The notes below the pieces were generated by a model. It did no database searches. It was not told the origin of the DNA and was given only the letters and a program-made list of their open reading frames with translations. Position numbers and translations under genes: made by a program. Positions 17,997 through 26,929 of a stretch of DNA of 64,000 nucleotides are shown here, piece after piece (within the stretch, counting starts at the first letter, position 1; the number at the start of each line of letters is the position of its first letter). This stretch comes from Pelagivirga sediminicola (GTDB lineage Bacteria > Pseudomonadota > Alphaproteobacteria > Rhodobacterales > Rhodobacteraceae), in contig NZ_QCYH01000002.1 in NCBI RefSeq assembly GCF_003072125.1, positions 62,001 to 126,000 on the forward strand, in the 5' to 3' direction.

Positions 17997-18995
17997 ATGT
18001 TTCAACCGTTGACGCCGTTCAAGTGGCTGGGGATCCTGGGCGCGATCATCGTCATGCTGCTCCTGCCGATGGTGACGCAGGACACCTATCTGCTGCATGT
18101 GCTGATCTTGGCGATGGTCTTTGGCATCTTTGCCTCGGCGTGGAATTTCGTCACCGGATTTGCGGGGCTCAAGACATTCGGCCATCACGCGTTCTTTGCG
18201 CTGGGCGCCTACGGCTCCGCGCTGATCGGCATCAACCTGGGGCTCAGCGCGTGGCTGACCATCTGGCTGGGCGGGCTGATCGCGGCGCTGGCGGGGCTGT
18301 TCATCGGCCTGCCCATCCTCAGGATCCGGTCGATGCCGCATGTGGCGATCGTGACCTTGGGCTTTGCCGAAATCGTGCGCATCACGCTGTCGAACCTGAC
18401 CGACATCACCCGAGGCGAGCTGGGGCTGTGGGGCATTCCGGTCTTTGACGGCTTTACCGTGCCCGGTCTGGGCGAGGTGGTGTTCTCGCCCGCCGACAAG
18501 GTGCCGTATTATTATCTGGCCTTCGCGCTGCTTCTGCTGTCGGTCGGCGTCATCACGGCGCTGATGCGGTCCAAGACGGGCCTGTCCCTGATCGCGATGC
18601 GCGACGGCGAGGATGCCGCCGAAAGCCTTGGCATCAATCTGACGCGGCAAAAGCTGCAGGTGTTCGTCGTCTCCTCCTTCTTGGTGGGGGTCGCCGGGGC
18701 GTTCTACGCCCATTACATCACCATCCTCACCCCCGCTGCGGTGGCGGGGGTCGATCTGATGATCCTTATCATCGCGATGGTGCTGGTCGGCGGGCTCGGC
18801 ACGCTCAGCGGTCCCTTGGTCGGGGCGCTGGTGCTGACGATCCTTGTCGAATTCCTGCGCGACCTGGATACGTTCCGGATGCTTGTCTATGGCGCGATCA
18901 TCATCCTCAGCGTGATGTTCCTGCCCAAGGGGCTGGTCACGCTGGGGCGCCGCTGGAAGCGCCCGCCGGACGCCGCGGCCACCGAGGCGGAATAA
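17997..18995 (+). CDS. livM: ABC transporter permease, LivM type (LIV cluster 1)
   Basis: This is the second permease of LIV importer 1: 332 aa, with the typical motif FKTFGHHAFFALGAY-like segment (here GLKTFGHHAFFALGAYG) and the EAA-loop-like VLVGGLGTLSGPLVGA near residue 265. The start at 17997 follows GGAGAG. It completes a full importer in the order receptor, two ATPases and two permeases, the reverse of the permease-first order in the second cluster. The GGT-family gene begins 56 bases after its stop. Confidence 0.92.
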   Translation: MFQPLTPFKWLGILGAIIVMLLLPMVTQDTYLLHVLILAMVFGIFASAWNFVTGFAGLKTFGHHAFFALGAYGSALIGINLGLSAWLTIWLGGLIAALAGLFIGLPILRIRSMPHVAIVTLGFAEIVRITLSNLTDITRGELGLWGIPVFDGFTVPGLGEVVFSPADKVPYYYLAFALLLLSVGVITALMRSKTGLSLIAMRDGEDAAESLGINLTRQKLQVFVVSSFLVGVAGAFYAHYITILTPAAVAGVDLMILIIAMVLVGGLGTLSGPLVGALVLTILVEFLRDLDTFRMLVYGAIIILSVMFLPKGLVTLGRRWKRPPDAAATEAE

Positions 18996-19051
18996 CGCGG
19001 CCTGCATTGCGCAGGCGGCAGAGTGAAACTTGAGATCAGGGGGTTGGACCG

Positions 19052-20764
19052 ATGAGCGCATCTCGGCATCGCGATTGGCGGGCAAATGCAAAGGCATGTT
19101 TCGACTGTGAAAAGGCGCCCGCAACGGGCCGCGACGGGATGGTCGTGACGAACCATCCGCTGGCCTCGACCGCGGGGACGGAAATGCTGGCGGCGGGCGG
19201 CAACGCGGTGGACGCGGCGATTGCCGCGCTGTTTACCCTGACGGTGGTCGAGCCGATGATGGTCGGCATCTTTGGCGGGGGCGTGGCGCATATCTGCATG
19301 AAGGACGGCGCGCATGTCGTGCTGGACGGGCTGAGCGCCGCGCCCGCCGCCGCCGCGCCGGGCATCTACCGGCCCGTCTCGGACGAGCCTGCGCGCTACA
19401 TGCAGGTCGAGAACCGCGAGAACGAGCTGGGCGCGCGCGCCATCGCCACCCCCGGCAGCCTGCGCGGCTGGTGCGACGCGCTGGAGCGGTTCGGCACCTT
19501 GCCCCTGGCCGACGTGATGGAGCCTGCGATCCGCCATGCACGGCGCGGTTTTGCGGTGACGCCCTACCTTGCCGCCTGCATCGACGAGGCGGCGGAAGAC
19601 CTGTCGCGCGATCCTGAAATGAAGCGGCTCCTGCTGCCGGGCGGCGCGCCGCTGAAGGAGGGCGCGCGGCTGGTGATGGCCGATTACGCCGCAACGCTTC
19701 AGCAGATTGCCGAGAATGGCCCGGATCATTTCTATTCCGGCCCGCTTGGCCAGACCATCACCGAGCATCTGGCGCGCGCGGGCGGGATGATCACGATGCA
19801 GGATCTTGCCGCCGTGCGCACGGTCGAGCGCAGCCCGATCGAGGGCACCTATCGCGGCCACCGGATATTCGGCCCCCCGCCGCCCTCGGCCGGCGGCGTT
19901 CACGTGGTGCAGATGCTGAACATCCTTGAAGGGTATGACATTGCGGCGATGGGCTTTGGCTCGGACGATGCGATGCATGTGCTTGGCGAGGCGCTCAAGA
20001 TCGCGTTTGCGGACCGCGCCGCCGCCACAGCCGACCCCGCTTTCGTGAATGTCCCCGTCGAGCGTCTGACCAGCAAGGACTACGCCGAGCAAAGGCGCGC
20101 GGAGATCGACATGGCGTCGACCCGCGCCTGGGCGGCCGGTGTCAAGGCGACGGAATCGGCCAATACCACCCATGTCAGCGTCACCGACAAGGATGGCAAT
20201 ATCGTCTCCAGCACCCAGACCATCAACGGGCTGTTCGGTGCGCGCATCATGATACCGGGCACGGGGATCATTCCGAACAACTATATGTGCCTCTTTGATC
20301 CGCATCCGGGCAACACGCTGTCTGTCGCGCCGGGCAAGCGCGTGACCACGTCGATGGCGCCGACGATCGTGCTGCGGGGGGGCGCGCCCCTTTTCGTGCT
20401 GGGCTTGCCGGGCGGGCTGCGGATTTTCGGATCGGCCATGCAGGCCCTCGTCAACCTCATCGATCACGGCATGACCCTGCAGGAGGCGGTCGAGGCGCCG
20501 CGGCTCTGGACCCAAGGACAGGAGCTTGAGATCGAGGAAGGCTATGGCAATTTCGATGCGCTGAGGGCGAGGGGCTGGACCGTGTTGCCGGTCCCGCATG
20601 TCGGCGGCGGCATGACCGCGATCGAATTCGGCGACGCGGTCACCGGCGCGGCCTGTTGGCGGGCCGACGGCATCGCCGCGGGGCTGGGCGGCGGTCACGC
20701 GCGCAGCGGCACGAAGTTCTGGCCGGACGCGCCGAAACCGGCGGCGGAAAACGCGGGTGAATGA
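19052..20764 (+). CDS. ggt: Gamma-glutamyltransferase-family Ntn hydrolase, no signal peptide
   Basis: This enzyme breaks gamma-glutamyl or related amide bonds. The 570-aa precursor should cleave itself before Thr372 in NTTHVSVTDKDGN, giving large and small (199 aa) subunits as in known GGTs; the late SMAPTIVLRGG segment matches the GGT small subunit. Unlike the classical periplasmic enzyme, it has no hydrophobic signal (the N-terminus is Arg/Lys-rich), so it should act in the cytoplasm. The family also includes amidases for other substrates such as oxamate, so gamma-glutamyl specificity is not certain. It sits between two complete LIV importers on the same strand, which suggests that it processes an imported compound. 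Confidence 0.85.
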   Translation: MSASRHRDWRANAKACFDCEKAPATGRDGMVVTNHPLASTAGTEMLAAGGNAVDAAIAALFTLTVVEPMMVGIFGGGVAHICMKDGAHVVLDGLSAAPAAAAPGIYRPVSDEPARYMQVENRENELGARAIATPGSLRGWCDALERFGTLPLADVMEPAIRHARRGFAVTPYLAACIDEAAEDLSRDPEMKRLLLPGGAPLKEGARLVMADYAATLQQIAENGPDHFYSGPLGQTITEHLARAGGMITMQDLAAVRTVERSPIEGTYRGHRIFGPPPPSAGGVHVVQMLNILEGYDIAAMGFGSDDAMHVLGEALKIAFADRAAATADPAFVNVPVERLTSKDYAEQRRAEIDMASTRAWAAGVKATESANTTHVSVTDKDGNIVSSTQTINGLFGARIMIPGTGIIPNNYMCLFDPHPGNTLSVAPGKRVTTSMAPTIVLRGGAPLFVLGLPGGLRIFGSAMQALVNLIDHGMTLQEAVEAPRLWTQGQELEIEEGYGNFDALRARGWTVLPVPHVGGGMTAIEFGDAVTGAACWRADGIAAGLGGGHARSGTKFWPDAPKPAAENAGE

Positions 20765-20770
20765 AGCGGG

Positions 20771-20834
20771 GCAGATGACGGTTGGCGCCCTCGCCATCTG
20801 CGAGCGACGTCGCGGCGATGCGGTCTTCGCCGCG
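20771..20834 (+). terminator. Two tandem hairpins after the GGT-family gene
   Basis: The first pairs 20771-20780 with 20792-20801 (10 bp, one mismatch, GCAGATG with CATCTGC). The second is a perfect 8-bp CGCGGCGA/TCGCCGCG stem (20811-20818, 20827-20834). Neither has a T run. They probably mark the end of the first transcription unit. The remaining bases to 21014 probably hold a promoter for the second cluster, but I see no strong one. Confidence 0.45.
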
Positions 20835-21014
20835 CGGGCCGGTTGGGGGTGCCTTCGTCGGTATCGATCAGATTCCATTTGAACTTTGCCGCGCGTTAAG
20901 TGACATTGCATGCCATGCGCTTGCCCCATGACAGCTGCCCAGCCCGATACGGGCCGTGCCGGATCTGGATTGCCGCGCACAACAAACCATAATCTGACAG
21001 GACGGGATAAGTTG

Positions 21015-22292
21015 ATGAAAACCAACACTTTAGGAGCGATAATCGCGGGGCTCGCCACCTGCGCCGCCGCAACGACGGCTTCGGCTGCGGACGGCGACAC
21101 GATCAAAATCGGTTTTCCGGTATTTCTGTCCGGCGCGGCCGCAGGCCCGTTCGGCCAGCCCGAAAAAGAGGCGGCCGAACTGCTGATCGAGGCGCTGAAC
21201 GCCGGCACCGTGCCCGCGCCCTATGCGACCACCGGCATCGCCGGTAAGACGCTTGAGGGAACCTTCGTCGACGAGGCGGCCAATGCCGTGACCGAGTATC
21301 GCAACCTGATCGAGCGCGACAATGTCGATGCCGTCATCGGCTATACCTCTTCGGGCAACTGCAAATCCGTGGCGCCCCTGGCCGAGGATCTGAAAACGCT
21401 GACGGTGTTCGTCGATTGCGGCACGCCGCAGATCTTCGAGGAGATCGTGACCGAACCCACCTATCTGTTCCGCACCGGCCCGACCGGCACCATCGATTCG
21501 GTTGGCGCCGCGCGTTATTTCCAGGACAGCGGCGTGGACCTGAGCCGCGTGGCCGGCATCAACCAGAACTATGCCTGGGGCCAGGATGCATGGCGCGATT
21601 TCACCCAGTCGCTGAGCGCGCTCGACACCGGCTCGGAAATCGTGACCGAGCAATTCCCCAAGGTCTATGCAGGCCAGTACGGCGCCGAGGTGTCCGCGCT
21701 GCTGACCTCGACGCCGACGGCGGTGCATACCAGCTTCTGGGGCGGCGATCTGGAAGCGTTCCTGCTGCAGGCGGCGCCGCGCGGGCTTTTTGCGCGCTCG
21801 GACGTGCTGATGACCTGCGGCGAGGCGCTGTTCCCGCGACTGGCCGACCAGATCCCCGAGGGCGCGATCATCGGCGCGCGGGGGCCGTATTCGGTCTTTG
21901 CGCCCGAGAATGATCTGTCGACATGGTTCAACGCCGCCTACGAGGAAAAATTCGGCCAGAAGCCGACCTATCCGGCGTGGAAGATGGCGCAGGCGATCTT
22001 TGGTCTGAAGGCCGCTTGGGAAAAGGCGGGCGAGGATGCCGATACGGACGCCGTCGCCGCCGCGTTCAAGAACCTTGAGTTCGAAACGCCCGCCGGCACT
22101 GTGAAAATGGCGATTGGCAATGGTCATCAGGCCATTCAGGGCATCGCTTATGGCCGCTACAAGAAGGACGCGGACGGCAATCCGGGCGTGGAGGATGTCA
22201 TCAGCTATTCGGCCGAATGCGTGAACCCGCCCAATGACATGATGTCCGCCGAATGGATCGAAGCGGGCTTCCCGAACTCGAACTGCGAGTGA
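21015..22292 (+). CDS. ABC transporter substrate-binding protein, branched-chain amino acid type (LIV cluster 2)
   Basis: This periplasmic receptor of a second HAAT-family importer is 425 aa. The start at 21015 gives a standard Sec signal (MKTNTLGAIIAGLATCAAA, cleaved about residue 24 after ASA), whereas the longer frame upstream does not. The mature protein begins with IKIGFPVFLSG and keeps YTSSGNCKSVAP in the ligand cleft. It is divergent from the receptor of cluster 1, so the two importers probably take different ligands. A strong hairpin follows the stop. Confidence 0.9.
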   Translation: MKTNTLGAIIAGLATCAAATTASAADGDTIKIGFPVFLSGAAAGPFGQPEKEAAELLIEALNAGTVPAPYATTGIAGKTLEGTFVDEAANAVTEYRNLIERDNVDAVIGYTSSGNCKSVAPLAEDLKTLTVFVDCGTPQIFEEIVTEPTYLFRTGPTGTIDSVGAARYFQDSGVDLSRVAGINQNYAWGQDAWRDFTQSLSALDTGSEIVTEQFPKVYAGQYGAEVSALLTSTPTAVHTSFWGGDLEAFLLQAAPRGLFARSDVLMTCGEALFPRLADQIPEGAIIGARGPYSVFAPENDLSTWFNAAYEEKFGQKPTYPAWKMAQAIFGLKAAWEKAGEDADTDAVAAAFKNLEFETPAGTVKMAIGNGHQAIQGIAYGRYKKDADGNPGVEDVISYSAECVNPPNDMMSAEWIEAGFPNSNCE

Positions 22293-22300
22293 TGAAAACC

Positions 22301-22328
22301 GCCCCCGCCGCCTTGTGACGGCGGGGGC
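22301..22328 (+). terminator. Hairpin after the second LIV binding-protein gene
   Basis: A perfect 10-bp GC stem (GCCCCCGCCG 22301-22310 with CGGCGGGGGC 22319-22328, 8-base loop), starting 8 bases after the stop codon. Its position matches that of the hairpin after the cluster 1 receptor gene. Confidence 0.6.
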
Positions 22329-22404
22329 CTCCGGCAGGGCCGCGCGCGTCTGCTGACAGATGCCGGACCGCAACCGCCGGTGCGGACAGAATTGGAAAAG
22401 ACAA

Positions 22405-23301
22405 ATGCTAAAGCTTATCGCGATCCTTCTGGATGGCCTCAGCTATTCCGCGTGGCTGTTTCTGGTCGCCGTGGGATTGACGCTGATCTACGGGGTCATG
22501 CGCATCCTGAACATCGCGCACGGCGCGTTCTATGCCATCGGCGCCTATGCCTGCGCGACGGCGCTGGGCCTCTATTACGGGGCCGGCTGGTCCGGGGCGG
22601 GTGCGTTTCTGGTGATGGGTCTGACGGCCATCGTGACGGGCATTGTCGTGGGTCTGGCGGTCGAGCGGGGCATCCTGCGCCGCCTTTATGGCCGGGACGA
22701 GGTGCTGATGGTGCTGGTCACCTATGCGCTGTTTTTGATCCTCGAGGACGCGACCAAGATGATCTGGGGCGTCGAGAGCTATTTTGTCTATCAGCCCTAC
22801 GCTTATTTCGGCTTCATCGACGTGGGCGGGCTGCCGTATCAGGTCTATGACCTGCTGGTCGTCGCGATCGCCATCGCCACGGGCCTTGCGCTGTGGCTGT
22901 GGCTGACGCGGGCGCGCATGGGGCGGCTGATGATTGCCGTCGTTGCGGATCGCGAGATCAGCGCGGCCATGGGCATCAACGTGCCGCGCATCTTCGCCAT
23001 CACATTCGCCATCGGCACCGTTCTGGCCGCATTGGCCGGCGTCGTGACCGCGCCCAAGATCGCGGTGGCGCCCGGTATCGGCGTCGAGGTGATCATCCTG
23101 GCCTTCGCCGTTGTCGTCATCGGCGGCCTCGGCTCCATCCCCGGCGCGGCGCTGGGCGCGGTGATCGCGGGATTTGCGCGCGCGGTCAGCGTGCATCTGG
23201 CGCCTGAATTCGAGCTCTTTGCGATTTATGCCGTCATGGCGATCGTGCTGGCGATCCGGCCTTACGGCCTCTTTGCCGCACAAGGGGAGCGCAAGATATG
23301 A
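22405..23301 (+). CDS. livH: ABC transporter permease, LivH type (LIV cluster 2)
   Basis: This inner-membrane permease of LIV importer 2 has 298 aa. The start at 22405 (MLKLIAILLDGLSYSAW) is preceded by GGAAAAGA. Family features are LTLIYGVMRILNIAHGAFYAIGAY near the N-terminus and the FAVVVIGGLGSIPGAALGA coupling segment. It overlaps the next permease gene by ATGA. The gap of 112 bases from the receptor gene contains the hairpin. Confidence 0.92.
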   Translation: MLKLIAILLDGLSYSAWLFLVAVGLTLIYGVMRILNIAHGAFYAIGAYACATALGLYYGAGWSGAGAFLVMGLTAIVTGIVVGLAVERGILRRLYGRDEVLMVLVTYALFLILEDATKMIWGVESYFVYQPYAYFGFIDVGGLPYQVYDLLVVAIAIATGLALWLWLTRARMGRLMIAVVADREISAAMGINVPRIFAITFAIGTVLAALAGVVTAPKIAVAPGIGVEVIILAFAVVVIGGLGSIPGAALGAVIAGFARAVSVHLAPEFELFAIYAVMAIVLAIRPYGLFAAQGERKI

Positions 23302-24239
23302 TGACGATTGATTTTCGCCGCGACCCGATCAACATCCTGCTGCTGGCGGCGCTGCTGATCGCGGGCTTCTTCCTGCCCAGCTGGCTGCGGTTCCTGCTGC
23401 AAATGGCGGTCGCGGGTGGCCTTGTCGCGCTGGGCGTGATGATCCAGATGCGCGCGGGCCTCGTGTCCTTCGGGCAGGGCCTGTATTACTGCATCGGCGC
23501 CTACGCGGTGGGGATGCTGGCGGTCAAGATGAACGTGACCGAGCTGGGCATCCTGATCCCGGCCGCGATCATCGTAACCGCAGTGGTGGGGGGCATCCTT
23601 GGCCTGCTGCTGTCGCGCTACCGCGACATCTTCTTTGCCATGCTGTCGCTGGCCTTGTCGATGATCCTCTATGGCCTGTTGGTCAAGGCGGCCTGGCTCG
23701 GCTCCACCGATGGGTTCAACATCCCCGCCGTCAGCTATCTGGGCCATGTCCCGGCGCAGGCCGTGCGCGAGGATTGGTCCTATATCCTGACCGTGGTGCT
23801 GGTGCTGATCTCCTGCTTTGCGGTGGCGCGCTACCTCGCATCGGGCGCGGGCGCGCTGTGCGATGCGGTCGCGCAGAATGAACTGCGGCTCGAATACTTG
23901 GGCACATCGGCGCGCAAGGTGGTGTTTATCGTCTATCTGGTCGCGGCCACGATCTCGGGCCTTGGCGGCGCGCTCGCCGCTATCGCCATGGGCCATATCG
24001 GGCCGGAAATGACCAACTGGACCACCTCGGGCGGCTTCGTCTTCGTCGCGCTGCTGGCCGGACGCGGATCGGTCATCGCGCCGGTCCTCGGTTTCTTCCT
24101 GCTGGAGCTGGTGCGCACCTATGCCCTGGATTACGCGCCGAACGCATGGCAGATGATCCTTGGCGCGGTGATGCTGGCCGTTATCCTGCTGCTGCCCGAA
24201 GGGCTGTGGTCCCTCGTCCGCCGGAGGTCTGCGAAATGA
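23298..24239 (+). CDS. livM: ABC transporter permease, LivM type (LIV cluster 2)
   Basis: This is the second permease of LIV importer 2: 313 aa, about nine hydrophobic segments, with RAGLVSFGQGLYYCIGAYAVG matching the LivM substrate path region (first residues only) and FVFVALLAGRGSVIAP as the coupling loop. Its ATG overlaps the livH stop (ATGA), and its own stop overlaps the livG start the same way, so the operon is tightly coupled. Confidence 0.92.
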   Translation: MMTIDFRRDPINILLLAALLIAGFFLPSWLRFLLQMAVAGGLVALGVMIQMRAGLVSFGQGLYYCIGAYAVGMLAVKMNVTELGILIPAAIIVTAVVGGILGLLLSRYRDIFFAMLSLALSMILYGLLVKAAWLGSTDGFNIPAVSYLGHVPAQAVREDWSYILTVVLVLISCFAVARYLASGAGALCDAVAQNELRLEYLGTSARKVVFIVYLVAATISGLGGALAAIAMGHIGPEMTNWTTSGGFVFVALLAGRGSVIAPVLGFFLLELVRTYALDYAPNAWQMILGAVMLAVILLLPEGLWSLVRRRSAK

Positions 24240-25000
24240 GCGACAACACTCCCCTTCTGGTAACGGAAAACCTTGAGAAAAGCTTTGGCGGCGTTGTTGC
24301 CGCCGGCAATATCTCGATCAGCGTCGGCCGGGGCGAGCAGGTGGCGATCATCGGCTCGAACGGGGCGGGCAAGACGACCTTCGTCAACATGGTGACGGGG
24401 TATCTGACGCCATCGGCGGGCAGCATCCGCTATCTGGGCCGCGACATCACCGGGCTGAATCCGCGCCAGACGGCGCGCGCCGGCATCCGCCGATCCTTCC
24501 AGATCGCGCAGCTTTTCCCGCAGATGACGGCGCTGGAGAACATGATCATCACCGACATTGCCGCGAGTGAAAGCAAGGGCAGCTTTCGCGCCCGCAGCCT
24601 GACGGACGCGCGGATGGACGCGGCGATGGCGCTGCTGAAACGCTTCGGCCTCGAAGGCATCGCGAACGAGCCTGCGGGCACCCTGCCGCAGGGCGTGCGC
24701 AAGCAGCTGGATATCGCCATGGCGGCGGTGAACGACCCGGCCCTGATCCTGCTGGACGAGCCGACATCGGGCGTCAGCGCTGATGAAAAGATGGAGATGA
24801 TGGACAGCGTGATCCAGCCGCTCTTGTCGGACGACGCGACCTTGATGTTCATCGAACATGACATGGACATTGTGCGCCGCTACGCGCGCCGCGTCATCGC
24901 CTTTTACGAGGGGCAGATCCTGATCGACGGCAGCGTCGAGGAAGTGCTGGCCGACGACAAGGTCCGCCAATACGTGATCGGAGGGGTCGCCCATGCTTGA
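24236..25000 (+). CDS. livG: ABC transporter ATPase, LivG type (LIV cluster 2)
   Basis: This ATPase subunit of LIV importer 2 is 254 aa. Walker A is GSNGAGKTT and Walker B is LILLDEPTSGVSADE. The signature motif is degenerate: where LSxGQ is expected the sequence reads LPQGVRKQLDIA. GGAGG at 24223-24227 supplies the ribosome site inside livM. Because signature motifs act across the dimer, the change may make one ATP site weak and leave hydrolysis to the other. It overlaps livF by 8 bases. Confidence 0.92.
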   Translation: MSDNTPLLVTENLEKSFGGVVAAGNISISVGRGEQVAIIGSNGAGKTTFVNMVTGYLTPSAGSIRYLGRDITGLNPRQTARAGIRRSFQIAQLFPQMTALENMIITDIAASESKGSFRARSLTDARMDAAMALLKRFGLEGIANEPAGTLPQGVRKQLDIAMAAVNDPALILLDEPTSGVSADEKMEMMDSVIQPLLSDDATLMFIEHDMDIVRRYARRVIAFYEGQILIDGSVEEVLADDKVRQYVIGGVAHA

Positions 25001-25655
25001 GGTCAAGGATCTGAACGTGTCCATCGCAGGCACGCCCATTCTGCGTAACGCGTCGCTGGAAATGGCGGGGGGCAAGACCTTCGGCCTGATCGGGCGCAAC
25101 GGCGCGGGCAAGACGACCTTCATGCGCTCGGTCATGGGGCTGCTGCCCGCGACCTCGGGCACCATCCGCATCAATGGGCAGGATGTCGCCGCGCAGCCGC
25201 CGCATCTGCGCGCGGCAATGGGCGTCGGATATATGCCCGAGGATCGCCGGCTGGTGTCCGAATTCACCGTCGAGGAAAACATCCTGCTGCCGGTCAAGGC
25301 GCTGGGCAAGACATTCGATCCCGCGCGTCTGGACTGGATCTATGAGCTGCTGCCGGAAATCGCCCGCTTTTCCGCCCGCAAGGCGCTGGCGCTGTCGGGC
25401 GGCCAGCAAAAGCTGGTCGCGCTGGGCCGGGCCTTGATCGTCGGGGACCAGCTCTTGCTGCTGGACGAGCCTTTCGAGGGCGTCGCCCCCGCTCTGGCGC
25501 AGCGCCTGGTCGAGGTGATCGGCGCCCTGCGCCAAAGCGGCATGTCGGTCCTCTTGTCGGAATCCGACAGCGTCCATTCGGCGGGCCTGCTCGATGGACT
25601 TTACATGATCGAACGCGGTGACATCACCCTGCGCGAGGATATCGGCGCAGCCTGA
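24993..25655 (+). CDS. livF: ABC transporter ATPase, LivF type (LIV cluster 2)
   Basis: This is the second ATPase of LIV importer 2, 220 aa, a little shorter than the usual 233-240. Walker A GRNGAGKTT, signature LSGGQQKLVALGR and Walker B LLLLDEPFEGVAP are intact. The start overlaps the end of livG by 8 bases, the same spacing as in cluster 1. It is the last transport gene; the alcohol dehydrogenase follows after 30 bases and so is probably cotranscribed. Confidence 0.93.
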   Translation: MLEVKDLNVSIAGTPILRNASLEMAGGKTFGLIGRNGAGKTTFMRSVMGLLPATSGTIRINGQDVAAQPPHLRAAMGVGYMPEDRRLVSEFTVEENILLPVKALGKTFDPARLDWIYELLPEIARFSARKALALSGGQQKLVALGRALIVGDQLLLLDEPFEGVAPALAQRLVEVIGALRQSGMSVLLSESDSVHSAGLLDGLYMIERGDITLREDIGAA

Positions 25656-25685
25656 GCCACCCGCTCTGCCAGATAGGAGACTGTT

Positions 25686-26813
25686 ATGAAGACGAAAATC
25701 GCCCTGCTCCGCCACATGCACGCCGAGCGCCCCTACGGCAAATCAAAGCCCATCGAGATCGCCGAGGCCGAGCTAAGCCCGCCCGAATCGGGCGAGATGC
25801 TGATCAAGATGGCGGCGGCGGGCCTGTGCCATTCGGACCTTTCGGTCATCAACGGCGACCGCCCGCGCGACATGCCGGTGGCACTTGGGCACGAGGCATC
25901 GGCCATCGTGCAGGAGGTCGGCCCGAACGTCACCCGCTTTCAGCCGGGCGATCACATCGTGCTGGTCTTCGCGCCTTCGTGCGGCCACTGCCTGCCCTGC
26001 GCCGAGGGGCGGCCCGCATTGTGCCAGCCCGGCGCCGTCGCCGCCGGCAAGGGATCATTGATCGGCGGGACGAAACACATCACCCATGACGGCCAGACCG
26101 TGAACCACCATGTCGGCGTCTCGGCCTTTTCGACCTATGCGGTCGTGTCCGAGGCGTCCTGCGTCAAGATCGACAAGGACATTCCCTTGGACAAGGCCGC
26201 GCTGCTGGGTTGCGCGGTGCTGACCGGCGTCGGCGCGGTGCTGAATTCGGGCGATCTGAAAACCGGGCAAAGCTGCGCAGTGGTCGGGCTGGGCGGCGTG
26301 GGCCTTGCCGGGCTGCTGGGCGCCGTTGCCGCTGGCGCGCGCACGATCATTGCCGCCGATCTGGCCAAGGACAAGCGCGACTTTGCGCTGGAGCTGGGCG
26401 CGACCCACGCGATCGATCCCAGCGAGGAGGGCGCGGTTGAAAAGGTCAAGGAGATCACCGGCGGCGGCGTCGATCTGGCGGTAGAACTGGCAGGCGCGGT
26501 TCCGGCGCTGAAATTCGCCTATGACATCACGCGGCGCGGCGGCACGACCGTCACGGCCGGCCTGCCGAACCCCGCGGCCGAGCTGAAGATTCCCGCCGTC
26601 TCGCTCACGGTCGACGAGCGGGCGCTGAAAGGCTCCTACGTCGGTTCCTGCGTGCCGGTGCGAGACATTCCGCGCTTTGCCCAGATGATGGTGCAGGGGC
26701 AGTTGCCGATCGAGAAGCTGGTCACGCACCGCCTGAAGCTGGACGAGATCAACGAGGGGTTCGAGCGTCTGGCCGCCGGCGATGCGATCCGCCAGATCAT
26801 CGAATTCGACTGA
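25686..26813 (+). CDS. Zinc-dependent alcohol dehydrogenase
   Basis: This NAD(P)-dependent medium-chain dehydrogenase (375 aa) oxidises an alcohol or reduces an aldehyde. Both zinc sites are complete: catalytic (GLCHSDL near residue 47, GHEASAIVQEVG) and structural (CGHCLPC...ALC, spacing C-x2-C-x2-C-x7-C). The coenzyme loop is GLGGVGLAGLLGA. It resembles class III-like or aryl-alcohol dehydrogenases. AGGAG lies just before the ATG. It probably belongs to the preceding LIV operon and handles a carbon skeleton released from the imported compound, which is an inference from position. Confidence 0.88.
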   Translation: MKTKIALLRHMHAERPYGKSKPIEIAEAELSPPESGEMLIKMAAAGLCHSDLSVINGDRPRDMPVALGHEASAIVQEVGPNVTRFQPGDHIVLVFAPSCGHCLPCAEGRPALCQPGAVAAGKGSLIGGTKHITHDGQTVNHHVGVSAFSTYAVVSEASCVKIDKDIPLDKAALLGCAVLTGVGAVLNSGDLKTGQSCAVVGLGGVGLAGLLGAVAAGARTIIAADLAKDKRDFALELGATHAIDPSEEGAVEKVKEITGGGVDLAVELAGAVPALKFAYDITRRGGTTVTAGLPNPAAELKIPAVSLTVDERALKGSYVGSCVPVRDIPRFAQMMVQGQLPIEKLVTHRLKLDEINEGFERLAAGDAIRQIIEFD

Positions 26814-26929
26814 TACGCGGGACCACAGGTTAATGTGATCGCGTATTCATCGAGCGTTGAAGGCGCTGCGGTGGACTCCGTTAGCTGACCTGAAATAGCG
26901 GTCTGTCCGGGGCGCAGGCCACGAGGGGA

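Noticed and set aside
20879..20907. Possible promoter TTGAAC-N17-GACATT upstream of the second LIV receptor
   Set aside because: Matches to consensus are too weak to report as a feature, although the spacing is right.
18887..21208. 773-codon minus-strand frame across the GGT-family gene
   Set aside because: Antisense to a gene with intact catalytic motifs; composition is that of a shadow frame.
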